DNA of 64,000 bases from Cochliopodium minus (GCA_024220525.1 JAMYWO010000111.1:1-64000); one strand, 5' to 3'; counted from the stretch's first letter, positions 1 through 12,411 are shown. Numbers and translations are program-made. The notes: generated from the sequence alone by a model not told the origin.

Positions 1-237
1 CTTTTTGTCGCATTTTGGGTGAAGCAAATTTCTAAGTTCCCCCTATTTCAAAGAGAAATAAAACCTTCTATCAGGGTTTATTTTTCAATTAGTTTGTTCC
101 AAGCAGATTTGACTTGTGTAATGATTCTTCAAAAATACACATTGAAATTGAAAAAAGGATTTAAACCAAATTACCAACAAGGAATCACCTTGCAAGCAAA
201 AGATGGAATGCCAATGACTGTAGAAAAAAGAAACTGA
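1..237 (+). CDS. C-terminal end of an unrecognised protein (cut by window edge)
   Basis: An open frame runs from the first base to a TAA at 235-237 and gives 78 residues. The reading begins LFVAFWVKQISKFP and ends MTVEKRN. It has no internal methionine that must be the start, so it is best read as the last exon of a gene lying mostly outside the window. The residue mix is ordinary for a folded protein, with hydrophobic strands (VYFSISLF, LTCVMILQ) and a basic patch. I do not recognise a family. The downstream 80 bases are A/T-rich, and the ROCO gene ends on the other strand at 314, so the two genes converge. The coding call rests on composition and the open frame only. Confidence 0.55.
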   Translation, partial: LFVAFWVKQISKFPLFQREIKPSIRVYFSISLFQADLTCVMILQKYTLKLKKGFKPNYQQGITLQAKDGMPMTVEKRN

Positions 238-313
238 AAAAAAAAATAGAAACAATTATTTAAAATAAAACTTAATTAAAAAAAAAAAAATTTCTTTTAA
301 AATTATTTTTTAT

Positions 314-3300
314 TTATTTTGTTTCTATTGTTTCAAGAACCTCAATAATTTTTTTAAAAGAAGGTCTTTTTTCAGGAGATTCATTCCAACACCTTGACAT
401 CAGTTTAATGTAATGAAGAGGGCAAGTAGTATTGGAAGGAATATCGGGTCTCTTTCCATTGATGACATCATCTTCGACATTGTGAGACCAATTGTAGCGT
501 TGTTGATTCATGTAAGGTATTTCTCCTGTTAAAAGTTCCCACATCATGATAGCGAAAGAATAAACATCACTTTTTTGGTCATAAGGTTCGTCTTTTAGTA
601 TCTCTGGTGCTATCCATCTTTAAAAATATTTAAAAAGGAGTTTTTGGTTAAATTTTAAATTTAAATTTAGATTTGAATGAAAAGAAATAAAATTTAATTT
701 ACCTTGGGTTACTGCCCTTCCTTTTGAAAGAAAAACATTTTGCAAAGTTCCTAAAAACAATTTAAAAAAAAAAAAAAAATTTTAAATTATCAAAAAAGTA
801 TTCAAATAATAAATAAAAATAAAAATTATCAAATAAAAGGGAAAATAATGAAATGAAACAAATTCAAATTAAAATAAATAAATATTCAAAATAAAAATAA
901 AAATTATAAAATTGTTTTTTACCAAAATCAGCAATTTTAGCAACAAAAAATAAATTTTCGAAAGTCAAAGAATGTTGGCAGATTTGAGATCTCTATGTAC
1001 GATGAGAGGGATGCAGGAATGTAAGTAGTTCATTCCTTACTTATGTCTTCCAAAATTCCTATCTTTTCTTCCCAAGAAAGCTCGTTAAATTGTTTTTCCT
1101 CTTAATCTTTTCTTCATTAAAAAAAAAAATAAGAAATGAAAAATAAAAATAAAAATAATAAAAAAATAAAAAAATAAAAAAATAAAAAAATAAAAATAAA
1201 AAAATAAAAATAAAAAAATAAAAAAATAAAAATAAAAATAAAGTAAAATATAAAAATAAAGTAAAAATATAAAAATAAAAATAAAAAAAAAATAAAAAAA
1301 TAAAAATTATTTTTACTCACGAAAATTAGATTGATAAAAATCTTTTTATCACTTGTTTCGAAAGGTCTATGGATAAAATCGAAGAGAGAACCCTCACAAG
1401 CATACTCTGTGACGATGGAAGGAGGGTTGAAACAAACACCCAACAAAGTAACGAGGTTTTTATGTTTGAGGCATCTCATTTTGGAAGCTTCTTTTCGGAG
1501 TTCCTTGTATTCTTTGTTGTCAATAAGACTTTTTATTGCAACTGTTTTCCCTTCTAACTTTCCTTTGAATACAACTATTTTGGATCAAAAATTAATTTAA
1601 AAAAATAATAAAAAATTATAAAAAATTAATCATCAACAAAATAAAAATTAAATAACTAGATAATATATTTTTTGAAAAATAAATGCAAAAATTATATTAT
1701 TTTTTAAAAAAAAAAAAAAAAATTAATCATCAACAAAATAAAAATTAAAAACCTAAATAATATTTAAAACTAAAAAAAATATTTATAAAAATAACAAAAA
1801 AATGTTCAAATACAATAATAATAAATCATAAAATTTAATAAAAAAATAATCCAAATAAAAAATAAACATATAAAAAAATCAAACAAAAAAAATGTTCAAA
1901 AACAACAAAAAAAAAAAATAAACAAAATGATATTAGTAAAAAAATTGAAATTTAACAAAAAAAAATTATTTTTATACCAGCAAAAGATCCTTTCCCAATT
2001 TGTTCTTTGTCTGTTATTTGTTCAATTTGGAACTTTGGTATGTCGGAGATAACGATATCTGGACACAAGACGCTCAAGTCAATGAGACAAAGACCCATAG
2101 GACAGTAGATGTAGAAGTTTCCTTTGGCTGCATTCTCCTCACACTCGAGGAGGGAATATTGGTGGTAAACTGGAAAAGAAGAGAAAGGATGATTCAGCGA
2201 ATTGATCGGAGATATATTTGAATTTGAAAATGTATTATTATTATTATTCTGAGAAATTAAATTATTAATATTATTTATATTCTGAGAAATTAGATTCTGA
2301 GAAATGTTGGATAAAGAAGATGAGATGTTGGGATTTGAATTAGAATAGGATGCATGATGATTGTTGTGGTTGGATGAAGATGATGAGGATGAGGATGACA
2401 GGGAGGATGTATCTTCTGATGAGTTGGTGAAGGAGATATCTATGTTGGTGTTGTTGGCCGTTTCTGGGTTGTTCATTAGTAGGATAGAGGTGGAGTTTGG
2501 AAGAGATGAAGGAATAGATGTTGATGAAAACAAGTTAGATGCTGAGGTTATTGTATTTGTTGAATCTAAAAATAAAATTAATTAATTTATTAATTTATTA
2601 TTAATTTATTAATTTATTATTAATTTATTAATTTATTATTAATTTATTAATTTATGAATTTATTAATTTATTAATTTTAATATTTTAATATTTTAATATT
2701 TTAATATTTTTTAATTTAAAAAAAATATATTTTACCTGAAATATCTTTTCCTATGAAACAATGAAAACAAGGAATCTTGACAGAATATTCAATGTTGTGC
2801 CAATCACTCAAGAGGGCATCCACAATCTCACAAACAGAAAGCAAAAGATGATTCTTCTGCTCTCCACGAACACGGATGCACAAACAATCAACGCCAAGCC
2901 AAACCTTGGCAACAGAATCTCGATGCGTCACAACGAAATCTTCCCTAAAGTAATTGACAGCAGTAGTGACATGGAAAACACGTACCATGAGTCTGCTAAA
3001 GAAGCCCTTGGGAACGAAAGGAAGGAAATAAATTCTCTTCAACTCTTTTTCTTCATCATCTGCTTTAGAATGAAAGTCGAAAGTTTTGTCCTTATAAAAA
3101 AACCCTTTGTTCAACTGTGAAGAATAGTTTCTATTCGATTCAAGAGAAGAGGGGATGATACTTTCTCCGCTATAAATGTTTTCGCTTTCTCTTTCTGACT
3201 GTGACAAAGAGAATGCTATTTCGAACACTTGTAAGAGCCTCAGGAGTTGCGGATGGAGGTTTTTCGGGTAGCTGGGTGGGATCCATATGTGCGTGAGGTA

Positions 3301-6300
3301 TTTGTGTTCCAAAATCCCTTTTTTCAGGAAGTTCGACTTTGTTGTGATGAGTTGGGCCATCATGTTGGTGAGCCATTCGGGATTGAGAACAACGAAATCA
3401 CTTAGTTTTGATTTCTTGTCATTCAAATAAACAAGAGTACCAAATTCTAAAATTTTTAAAATAAATTAAAATTTTATTGAAAAAAATTTTAAAATAATAA
3501 ATAACATTTAAAAATAAATGATGAATTTAATTTAAGATTTAAAATAATAAAAAATAATAAAAATTAAATTGAAAATGATATAAAAAATAATAATAACCGT
3601 GTAAAACAGATGTTGCCCTTAATAATTCATCTTCGGAGAGAATGTTGCAAGAGATACTCAAGTTTTGAAGCTCCGACCAACTTATTACAGGAGGATTCCT
3701 CTTCGTCTTTTCGTTCAACAAGAGTTTCTCCAAGTTGAGGTAGGAAACGGGAATGGAGTTTTGCAAATAAGGTTGAAGGGAGGTGATCTTCTTTAAAGCT
3801 TCTTTTATCGTTTTGATGTTGAATCCTGTATATGCACTGTATGCGATACATTCATATATGTTCATGTTGGGGTATTTCTTTTGGTATTTGTTTGTTGTTT
3901 GTTTGCAATAATCGTCGATTTTGTCTTGATTGTACAAATCAGCGTGGCTTGCCAATAGTAAAACTGGTGCGTTTTTAGCTCTTGAGTTGATTGATTGAAG
4001 CCTTTTTGTCATTAAAAAATAAAAATAAATGAAAAATATTTTAATTAAATTTTAAAGTATTTTACCAATAATCAACTCTTTCAATAGAATTATCATTCAT
4101 GTTCCAAATAATGAAATAGATTGCCCTCTGGCTCAGAAAGAAGCTGTGTGTGGTGTAATAAACTTTTTTTTATTATTATTTGAAATTTAAGTTAAAATGA
4201 AAGTGATTACCTTCTTGCCCTGCAAAATCCCAAACAGAGTATTGCATTTTCACAGTATTTCCCTCTTCATTCTTTATTTTTTTTTTGAAAGTGGAAATGT
4301 CGATTCCGTCAGTTGAAATAGAAGGAGAATTGATATACTTTTTGTTGAGCTTTTTTGTTTTTTCTTTCAACAACTTTACTAACACTATTAAAGAAAAAAA
4401 TGATAAAAAATTTTAAAAATTTATGAAAAATTGTTTGTTTACAAGATTTTCCGACACATTCTTGCCCAACAATCATGAGTTTTATTCTATAACAAGGAGC
4501 ACAATCTTTTAGTAAATCCCTCAAATATCCAATGACATATTGAGTACCTAACTTGACAGTTTCAGGAGAAGGAGATCTTAAATCGTTGTTCCCACTTAAA
4601 TCAAAGAGTTTTAGTTTAACCAAGTTTCCGAGAGTGGCGGGTATGAATTGAATGTTATTATGCCTGAAATTTAGTTTTTGTAAAGAAGTGAGTTCTCCTA
4701 ATTTGGGATGAATGCTCACAAGGTTATTGTATTCCATATTCAATTCCGACAAAACTTTTAGGAAGGAGATTTCCAAAGGAATCTCTCCGATTTTGTTGTG
4801 AGATAAAGATAAAGAAACGAGATTGGTCAGCTTCGAAATTGACTTTGGAAGAAGAGAAATTTTATTGTTATCCATCCAAAGTCTCTCCAAGTTTGTTAGG
4901 TTGAGTATTTCCTCGGGGAAAGTTAAAAACTTGTTGTCTTTGAGTGAAAGTCTTTTCAAAGTTGGTATGTTCTCTACTTTGAAAGAGGAGAGTTTGTTTC
5001 GGTCGAGCCATAATCTTTCTATTGATTTCATTTTTTCGAAACACTTTTGGAATTCAATCAAATAATTTCCTTCAAGCCATACTTCGCGGAGTTGATTCAG
5101 TTGGCTGAATTCTTTAGGAAGTGTAGATATTTGATTGTTGGTTAGTTTTAGAAACTCCAAATTTTCTAATTTGTAAACACACCCAACATCTGTGATGAAA
5201 TTGTCTTGTAACCACAATGATTTCAAGTTTTTAAGAGAAACGATCTTATTTTAAAAAATGAACAAAAAATAAATAAATGAACAAAATTATAGTGATTTTA
5301 TTACCTCTTCAGGGATCATAGTAAGTTTATTCCCATTTAAACTTAATTGTGTTACGTGTGTTAATATTTGTATTTCAAGAGAAACACTGGTAAGACCAAG
5401 CTCAGACAAAGTCAACATCTGCAAGTTTGGGTCAAAATTATTATTCATTGATTGGATATTATTCAATATGATGGTAGATAAATCCTGTGCAATCATATCA
5501 TTCAATCTAAGATCCAGCACATTCAAGTTTTTAAGTTCTTTAATCTCGTTGGGCAAGGTGTGGATAGAGTTATTGGCCAAGTTGAGTTCTAATAAATTCT
5601 CCATGTTTTTTATTTCTTTGGGAATGGTACTTATAGAATTTGAAGATAAGTTAAGTATTTCTAGTCTAATCAAATCAAGTATGGGTCTGGGAAAATTTTC
5701 CAAGAAACATCTAAAGAAGAAAAAATAATGAGTAAAAATAATTAAGAGAAGAAGAAAAATTTTAAGAAAAATTACTTTGAAAGATCCAAAGAAAAAATAT
5801 TGTTGAGTTTGCAATGATTCAGTTGGGATGGTACAAAAGTTTCTTGCATAAAATTTTTCTTGAAGCTGGAATGGACGATACCACACCTCACATCAGCACC
5901 CATCTCAATCAAGTAATTGGCAATATTGATATTCCCTTCCTCAATCGCAATGTAACAGGCAGTTACAGATTGCTTGTTCAACAAGTTAATGATATTACGG
6001 TGATAAGAAAGGATGACTTTGACTATTTCCAAGTGACCAAGCTTTGAAGAATAATGCAAAGGAGAATTACTGTTTTTTTTTTCGGGTGTAATAAAAACTC
6101 CGTTGGAAAGTAAGTAAGTGACCACTTGAGTGTGTCCTCCTTTGATGGCCAAGAATAGAGGAGACTCTCCTTCTTCGTTTACAGCTCCCATTTGACTTAG
6201 TGGTAATAGATGTTTGACTATCTCCAAGTTTCCTTTGAGAGAAGCCATATGAATTGGACTGTTTCCTTTTTTGTCCTTTGTGGAGGGAGATGCACCATGT

Positions 6301-7663
6301 TCTATCAACAATGTTACTGCTTGTTCGTTTCCTATTTCGGATGCTATGTGTAGAGGCGTTGTTCCTTGTTTGTTTGATAGATTCACGTTGATCTCATTCT
6401 TCAAAAGATACTTGAACATCTCTGTGATCCCTTGGTTCGGTAATGATTTCGTACAATAATGCATGAATCCTTCATAGTGTTTATCTTTGAGATTTATCTT
6501 CACTTTCTTATTCTCCAATAGTGATTTGAATTCTATCAAATTCCCATTTGTCACAAGATCAAAGTAATTTATCTTATCTTTCGATTTGGATGGTGATGAT
6601 GGTACTTCATTACTCAAATTTTCCATACTTTCTCTTTGTAGATTTGATGTTGATGATTTTTTTGGTTTTGGCAAAACTATTTCGTAATCTCCTGCTATTT
6701 CATCTCCCATATTCGACCATATCTCCCTCACCAATATTTCAAAACTGAAATGAAGTGTTGTTTTATCGTATATTTCAATGTATGGTACTAATTATCGTTA
6801 ATATTTTAATTTGTTAGTAAAATGATCAGATTAATGAACCAAAATAAAGATTAGTGGAAATGATTGTTGATAAATAATCAATTTGATTGATCATATCAAA
6901 ATATAACCTGATATTTTGATATTAAATAGAAAATCTTACTTTTATATTTGATTGATAATTGTATTGCTTCATCTTGTTCAACATCCTTTTCATTTTTTAA
7001 AAATAAATTAATAATAAAAAATGGAAATATTTTGTTTGTTACCCTGTTTTGATCTGCTCTCAATCCCACTAAGATTGCATTAGTTTTATAATCATCTGAT
7101 ATCAAAGACATGAAGTAAATAACTTCGAGCCATTTGATGGCGCTGATGAAAGTGGAGGGGATGGATACATCATACAGTACCATCACACCATCCATACCAA
7201 AAATAGATTCTAATTTATAAAAAATAGGTAAGCAGGTTCCAAATATAGGTGATATTGAAGAGTATTATGAAATGAAAGGAATTATATGCTCAATTAACAA
7301 ATAATACCTTCAGAATATCTATCCACAATACTTTTATCTCTTCCCACATTATCCCATATTGTCAATTTGATCTCCTTATCCATCATTTTCTTCTTGCAAC
7401 AAACAAAATGTACCCTTTAATAAAAAAATTAAATTTATTAGAGTTTAAGAATTCATCTTTTACCCTGTAATTTTATCAAAACTTTCTTCTTCTATTTTTG
7501 TTTTCTCATCCATCATTACATAATTTTGAATGAAATTAGTTTTCCCTGTCTCCTTATCTCCTAAAACACCAACATTCAAAAACTTCCTTCTTCTGCTGAT
7601 CGAGTTTGATCGAGTGCTAGTGATCCCTGAACTTGTGCTTTCCGATGAATCATGCAGATACAT
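314..7663 (-). CDS. Ras/Rab-like GTPase fused to ankyrin-LRR-Roc-COR-TKL kinase (ROCO family)
   Basis: Sixteen exons read with matching phase give about 1832 residues. Exon starts and ends on the minus strand are: 7663-7464, 7414-7308, 7209-7043, 6985-6940, 6787-5776, 5710-5305, 5244-4443, 4384-4211, 4162-4066, 4001-3598, 3446-2736, 2565-1978, 1574-1321, 1098-923, one near 751-704, and 617-314. Domains in order: small GTPase (residues about 30-205: P-loop GDKETGKT, switch WDNVGR); ankyrin repeats (about 240-500); LRRs (about 510-860); Roc (P-loop GQECVGKS, then WDFAGQE running into VYYTTH); COR (VVLNPEWL); an S/N-rich linker; and a tyrosine-kinase-like domain (GKGSFA, VAIK, HRDLKSANI, DFG, WIAPE). 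ROCO proteins are dimeric GTPase-regulated kinases. The ankyrin-LRR-Roc-COR-kinase order is that of LRRK1; the leading small GTPase is extra. The kinase exons need three single-base additions, each in a short homopolymer run, to stay in frame. Confidence 0.85.
1135..1312. repeat. A/T simple repeat inside a ROCO intron
   Basis: The intron between the kinase N-lobe exon and the catalytic-loop exon consists of runs of AAAAAT and AAAAATA on the plus strand. Read in the sense of the gene it is a T-rich tract. Such tracts fill most introns in the window and are the main source of hydrophobic F/I/L-rich spurious open frames. Confidence 0.8.
2578..2712. repeat. Tandem TTATTAATT-type repeat inside a ROCO intron
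   Basis: About 135 bases between the COR exon and the S/N-rich linker exon are a tandem array of units such as TTATTAATTTATTAA, followed by repeats of TTTTAATA. It is intronic and shows no coding potential. Confidence 0.8.
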
Positions 7664-8077
7664 GTGAATAATTAAAGAATTTTTTATTTTATTTTTGAAA
7701 TATCACAATAAATGAATCCATAAATCTTTTATACGGACTCAGAAAAAGTTTGAGTCAGTTAACTATTTATTTTTTATTTTTTTTTTTTTTTTAAAATTCA
7801 ATTTCAAAAAATTGAATTTTAAATCAATTTGTCAGTTTTTGAATTGTCTCAATTAAATAAAAGTTCGATTTTTTTCAATATATACATCACTTAATTTGAT
7901 TTTCTTTGGATAATAATCTTTGTAAGGGATTAATCTCATAATTAGGGGAAGAATTTTTAAGAAAAAAACTTTATTTTGAAAGTTTGTTTTGTTAATGAAG
8001 AAATTTTAAGAAACACAAAATTTTTAATAAAACAAAAAAAAAGAAATGGCGGGGAAAAATGAATAAATAATAAAAAA
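7664..8077. promoter_or_regulatory. Intergenic region between divergent ROCO and ORC5 genes
   Basis: The 414 bases between the two start codons are A/T-rich with a T-run near 7775. Because both genes read outward, both promoters must lie here or in the 5' untranslated leaders. I see no gene, RNA or recognisable element. Confidence 0.5.
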
Positions 8078-9702
8078 ATGAAAGAGATTTTTTATGAAGA
8101 AAAGATCTCAGATTTTATTTTTGAAATGAGAAATAATCAATTGAAATTGATAGAAAGATTGATAGGAGAAGTAAATCAAAAATTATAACTGAAAAAAAAT
8201 TTTATTTTTAAAATATTCACTTCAAAAAATATAACAAGAAAGAAGATCCAGTTCCACATCTATATCTGTATGGAAGATCATCAACAGGAAAAACGACATT
8301 CATCTTAGAATTGATGAAGATGAAGAAACTGAAGCACGTGTATATAAATTGCATGGAATATCTAGATAAGATCGAGAATAGCTTCATCTCCATCAAAGAT
8401 CAGCTCATCGATGATAAAAACACCAAGAAATACAAGATGGACATCTTTGATCTTTTTGATTGGCTGAGAGATGAGTATGAGCAAGAAGATGAGGAAACAT
8501 TGTATCTCATCTTTGATAACATCGAAAAATGGAGAGGTGGCAAAAGTTATCTTCCAATTTTGACTAAAGTGGATGAAATGGTAAAAAAAAAGAAGAAATT
8601 TTAAAATTATTAAATATGAGTAGAATAAGTAGAATCCTTAGTTTTATTCATTTTTTTTATTATTATATTTATTTTTATTAAAATCAATTTATTTTTATTT
8701 TATTTAAAAAAGAAAAATTATCTTTTCAAACATTTTTTAAAAAAGAAAAATTATCTTTTGAAACATTTTTATTTTTCAGATTTCCTATTTCATTTAATTT
8801 AGAAGTTTTTAAAAATTAAAATTATTTTTTATTTTATGATATATTCTGTTAAATAAATTAAAAAATAAATGTTTTTATTTTTTTAAAGAAATTTTTTGAT
8901 TTAAATTTTTTCTTTACAGACAGGAAAGAATATCACAGTCATTTTCATTTCCAAAAACAATTGGTCAAACTACAAAATAGGAACAAACCCACCAATCCTC
9001 ATCAACTTTCCAAACTACACAAAAGAAGAAACAGTGAAGATAATAGTGTCCAAGAAAAGGCTGCAGAGAGAAAAACAAAGGGAGACGTATCAAAAATTAG
9101 TGGAGAATCTTTACGTGAACGTTTCTCATATTACAACAGATTTAAATGAGATTAAATGTGTCGTGAGACAATACATCAAAAATCAGTCAGTTAACCATAA
9201 GGACAAAAAAAAAATTTTGAACGAAATTTTCTCCAGAATGTATTTTTCTTCGAAAAAAAAAGTGAGGCACAACGAAATTACTCAAAAAAAGAAATTGGAG
9301 TTTCCCAAGTTTTCTTTGTACCTCCTCATCGCATCTTTTTTGGCCTACAACAACCCTTCTGTCACTGACAAAATCTATTTCACCATTGACGCCCAAATTA
9401 AAAGAGCCACGAAGAAAAAGGGCAAAGACAAACATGACCCCAAACCTTTTACTCTTACTCGTCTTTTGAAAATCTTTTTCTTTATTACCAGCAGTGATCC
9501 TGAATGCTCCTACTTCAAAAATGAAAATTCTCCGCTTATCATTTCTCAGGTCAATAATTTGGTTGAACAGAAACATTTGTCTTGCTTTCCTTCCAAGTCC
9601 ATTGATGAGTTGAAATACAAGTGTAACCTTGAAAGATATTTCGTCGACGAAATTTCTTCCCAAATCAATTTTTCTCTCAAAGATTTTCTTCATCAATATT
9701 GA
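8078..9702 (+). CDS. ORC5: Origin recognition complex subunit 5
   Basis: Three exons (8078-8170, 8239-8580, 8920-9702) join in phase to give about 405 residues, close to the roughly 435 of human ORC5. The protein has an AAA+ ATPase fold: Walker A GRSSTGKT near residue 45, the cysteine-bearing strand VYINCMEY that follows in ORC5, Walker B YLIFDN, and then VIFISKNNW where human ORC5 has VLFLSEIVW. The C-terminal half carries ORC5 hallmarks: LYLLIASFLAYNNPSVTDKIYF (shown in part), then KPFTLTRLLKIFF and a final KYKCNLERYF. ORC5 acts in the nucleus as part of the ATP-dependent complex that marks replication origins and loads MCM. The start is the ATG giving MKEIFYEEK. The gene is divergent from the ROCO gene. 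Confidence 0.93.
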
Positions 9703-9775
9703 TTTTGTTTAAAATTTAAAAAAATTCTTGATAAATTGTGTTTTAAATAAAAAAAAAAAATAAAAACATTCCTTT

Positions 9776-10999
9776 TTAATTAAAATAATAATTGGATCTT
9801 TTTACAGAAACAAAATTACAGATCAAACAAAATAAGGGTTTAAAAATCCTCAATGTTTTAGGCTGGTTTTTATTCCACCTTGATATTATCAACAAAAACA
9901 AGGCAATTTCTTTCTGGATTTTTTTGGAAAATTTGCAATGAGTATCGAACTTCCAAATTACAGGGTTATTTATCATTTTGATGCATCTCCAAATAACAAT
10001 GGGAATGTTTTTATCTTGAACAGTACAACCAAACGAAGCAGATATAACTTTTCCTTCACCCTAAAAAAAATAAGATAAATTTTTCTTAAAACATGACTTT
10101 ATAAAATGAAAAAATTAATCAAAATTTTAAATAAATAAAAAAAATTTAAAAATTATCAGTTTGTATCAAAATAATAATTTTTATATAAAAAAATTTTTCA
10201 TTTTTTTTACAAATTCCCTATAAGCCAATAATTTAACACCAGAATCCCAAGTTGCCAATAGTTTGGAATCTTCCATCAAATCCAAATGAATAGTGCAAGA
10301 GTTTGTAAACTGGTCAATATTCTTGAAGAGAGGGTTTGTTTTGTCTTTGTTGGTGAATTTCTCATCAGAGTATGTACAACTTATAAATCCTCCTTTGTTT
10401 TGAATCACTTCATTTTTATATAAAGCCTTTTTTTTTTTGATATAAAATTAAATTCAAAGAAATTGTTTCTTTTTCAATTTTGTATGAAAAAAATTAAAAG
10501 TTTAAATTTTTACGTGTGGAAATGTCCAATCCAATGAATATGGACTGTCAAAATTTCATAGAAAATTAAAATCTGAAAACTTTTATTTGCATTTACCCTT
10601 GACAATCATTGGAGGCTCTTATCACCATGCATCCACCTCCATTTTTGATGTATTCTCTCAACAATAAAGAAAATTCTTCTCGATTTTCGATTGAATAGCC
10701 TGAAAATACATTAGATTTTAAAATAAAAAAATAAATCTATAAATATTCTTCAGTGAAATAAATTTTTCTTTGATATTTCTTAAATTTCTCTGTTATAATA
10801 TACCCCCATATATTAAAATGGCCTTGAATTTTTGAAGAAATTGGAGATTTTCTTTGAATTTGCTAATATGTAAGATTTTGAATTTAGGTTTGATTTTTGG
10901 GTGTTGTTCTATCACTGTTTCATCCATTGTTTTCAGAATTAAATACTGGTATTGATTATCATCACCCTCCTTATTTGAATCAAATATGGGATCTTTCAT
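9776..10999 (-). CDS. Conserved protein, possible class I amidotransferase/ThuA-like fold (paralogue A)
   Basis: Five exons join in phase on the minus strand: the first starts at the ATG at 10999 (MKDPIFDSNK), and the last runs from GEGKVISASFGC to the stop at 9776. A strand-turn LIYGGYSIENRE is followed by YIKNGGGCMVIRAS, then NPLFKNI and WDSGVKLLA. This pattern of a GG turn, a GGG-x-hydrophobic strand and a late G-x-G-V-I-S-A-S strand resembles class I glutamine amidotransferase-like domains such as ThuA. I see no catalytic Cys-His pair, so the fold call is tentative and no reaction can be assigned. A second copy sits next to it at 11071-11882, and the two share their last 70 residues closely. 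Confidence 0.7.
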
Positions 11000-11070
11000 T
11001 TTTTTTTTTTTTATGTATTTTTTTTATTTATTTTTGATTCAAAAGAACTTTGACAAAACAAAAACAAATT

Positions 11071-11882
11071 TTAATCAAAAGAAGATCTTCTATGGACAAC
11101 AAAATTACAAATGATAGAAAATAAAGGTTTAAATATTCTTGTGTTCTTAGCCTGGTTTTTGTTCCATCTTGAAATAATCTTCAAAAAAAGTGAGATTTCT
11201 GCTTTAATTTTGGATGAAAATTTGCAATGAGTATCAAAACTCCAAACTCTAGGAGTTGTGATCATTTTGATGCATCTCCAAATAACAATAGGAATATTTG
11301 CATCGTGAATTGTACATCCAAACGAAGCAGAAATAACTCTCCCACTTCCCTAAAATAGATGAATTTGTAAAAAAAAAAAAAAAAAATTAATAAAAAATGA
11401 AATATTAAAAAAGAAATAAAAAAAAAAATATTATAATTTTACATAATCTCGGGAGGCTAACATTGGAATACCAGAATCCCATCTTTCAATAACAAAAGAA
11501 TCTTCGATAACATCATAATTACCACAAAAGTCGTGAGATAAAGATTCTATTCCATCGAACAAAGGATTGTCCTTTCTTTTATTTGTGAATTTTTCACTAG
11601 TTACCTTACAAGTAACAAATTCTCCATTTTTTTCAATACATTCTTTACTAAACAGTGCCTTTATTAACAATTTTTTAGAAAAATTTGTTTGCTTTTTTTT
11701 TTTACGTGAGGTACTGTATGAGATAGGCAGTAATTTGCATGTGCCTCGTTAGTAGCCCTTAAAATCATAATACTCCCTCCCATTTCTACATAATCTGTCA
11801 AAAATTTCGAAATTTCAATTCTTTTTTCAATATATCCAGCTAAATTTAAAATTAAACAATTCAAAAATAAAATTGTTCTCAT
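11071..11882 (-). CDS. Conserved protein, shortened tandem paralogue B
   Basis: This is the tandem partner of the gene at 9776-10999, read in three exons. It keeps the same blocks: VEMGGSIMIL, CKVTSEKFTNK, NPLFDGI, ERWDSGIPMLA, SGRVISASFGCTIHD and a near-identical tail with RWNKNQAKNTRIFKPLF. It differs in two ways. The first exon of paralogue A (about 65 residues) has no counterpart, and the gene instead opens at an ATG giving MRTILFLNCL. The intron that splits A between CQG and PYSLDW is absent, so that stretch is a single exon here. It is either a shorter functional version or a copy that has lost its 5' end. Function is unknown. Confidence 0.65.
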
Positions 11883-12411
11883 TTGATTAGATAATTAAGA
11901 TTATTATTTTAATTATATAATCTTGTTTTCAATAACTCTGTTTCAATCATTTTTTTTTTTTGGAAATGAAGTTGATAGCTTGAAAAAATTCAAAGTAAGG
12001 ATCGCATCATCTAATCAAAGATCACTAATCGAAAAAGGAAAATAAATAAAAAAATCCGAAGAAAATAAAAAAAAATTGCTTTTTAAAAATTAAGGTAAAC
12101 AAAAAAGAATATACTCCAAAAATAATTTATAATTCAATCCACAAAATAAGGATAACATCATATACATACATTCATTCAATAACAACAAATCGTTTTCAAT
12201 TTCTATTTCATACAAAATATAAAAAATAAAAAATAAAAATATATTTCATAAATATAATTTGTAATAAAATATATATTTTTCAATCTCTCAAATCAGTATC
12301 AAAAAAATTTATAAAGGCATTATTATCAGAAAGATAACAAACTTCATTTTTGAAAGGAACATTATCATCAAAATCCCATAAATAACTAAATTAAATAAAT
12401 ATACAAGAATA
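11883..12411. other. Intergenic, no gene seen
   Basis: Very A/T-rich sequence between two divergent genes. No further exon of paralogue B could be recognised here, although one would be expected by comparison with its neighbour. The region must hold the upstream signals for both flanking genes. Confidence 0.5.

Noticed and set aside
2000-2585. Acidic plus-strand frames opposite the ROCO gene
   Set aside because: They are shadows of the S/N-rich linker exon. Serine codons read in reverse give D/E-rich text.
9187-9696. Long minus-strand open frame opposite ORC5
   Set aside because: It is the shadow of the ORC5 third exon. The plus-strand protein has clear ORC5 motifs and the minus-strand one has none.
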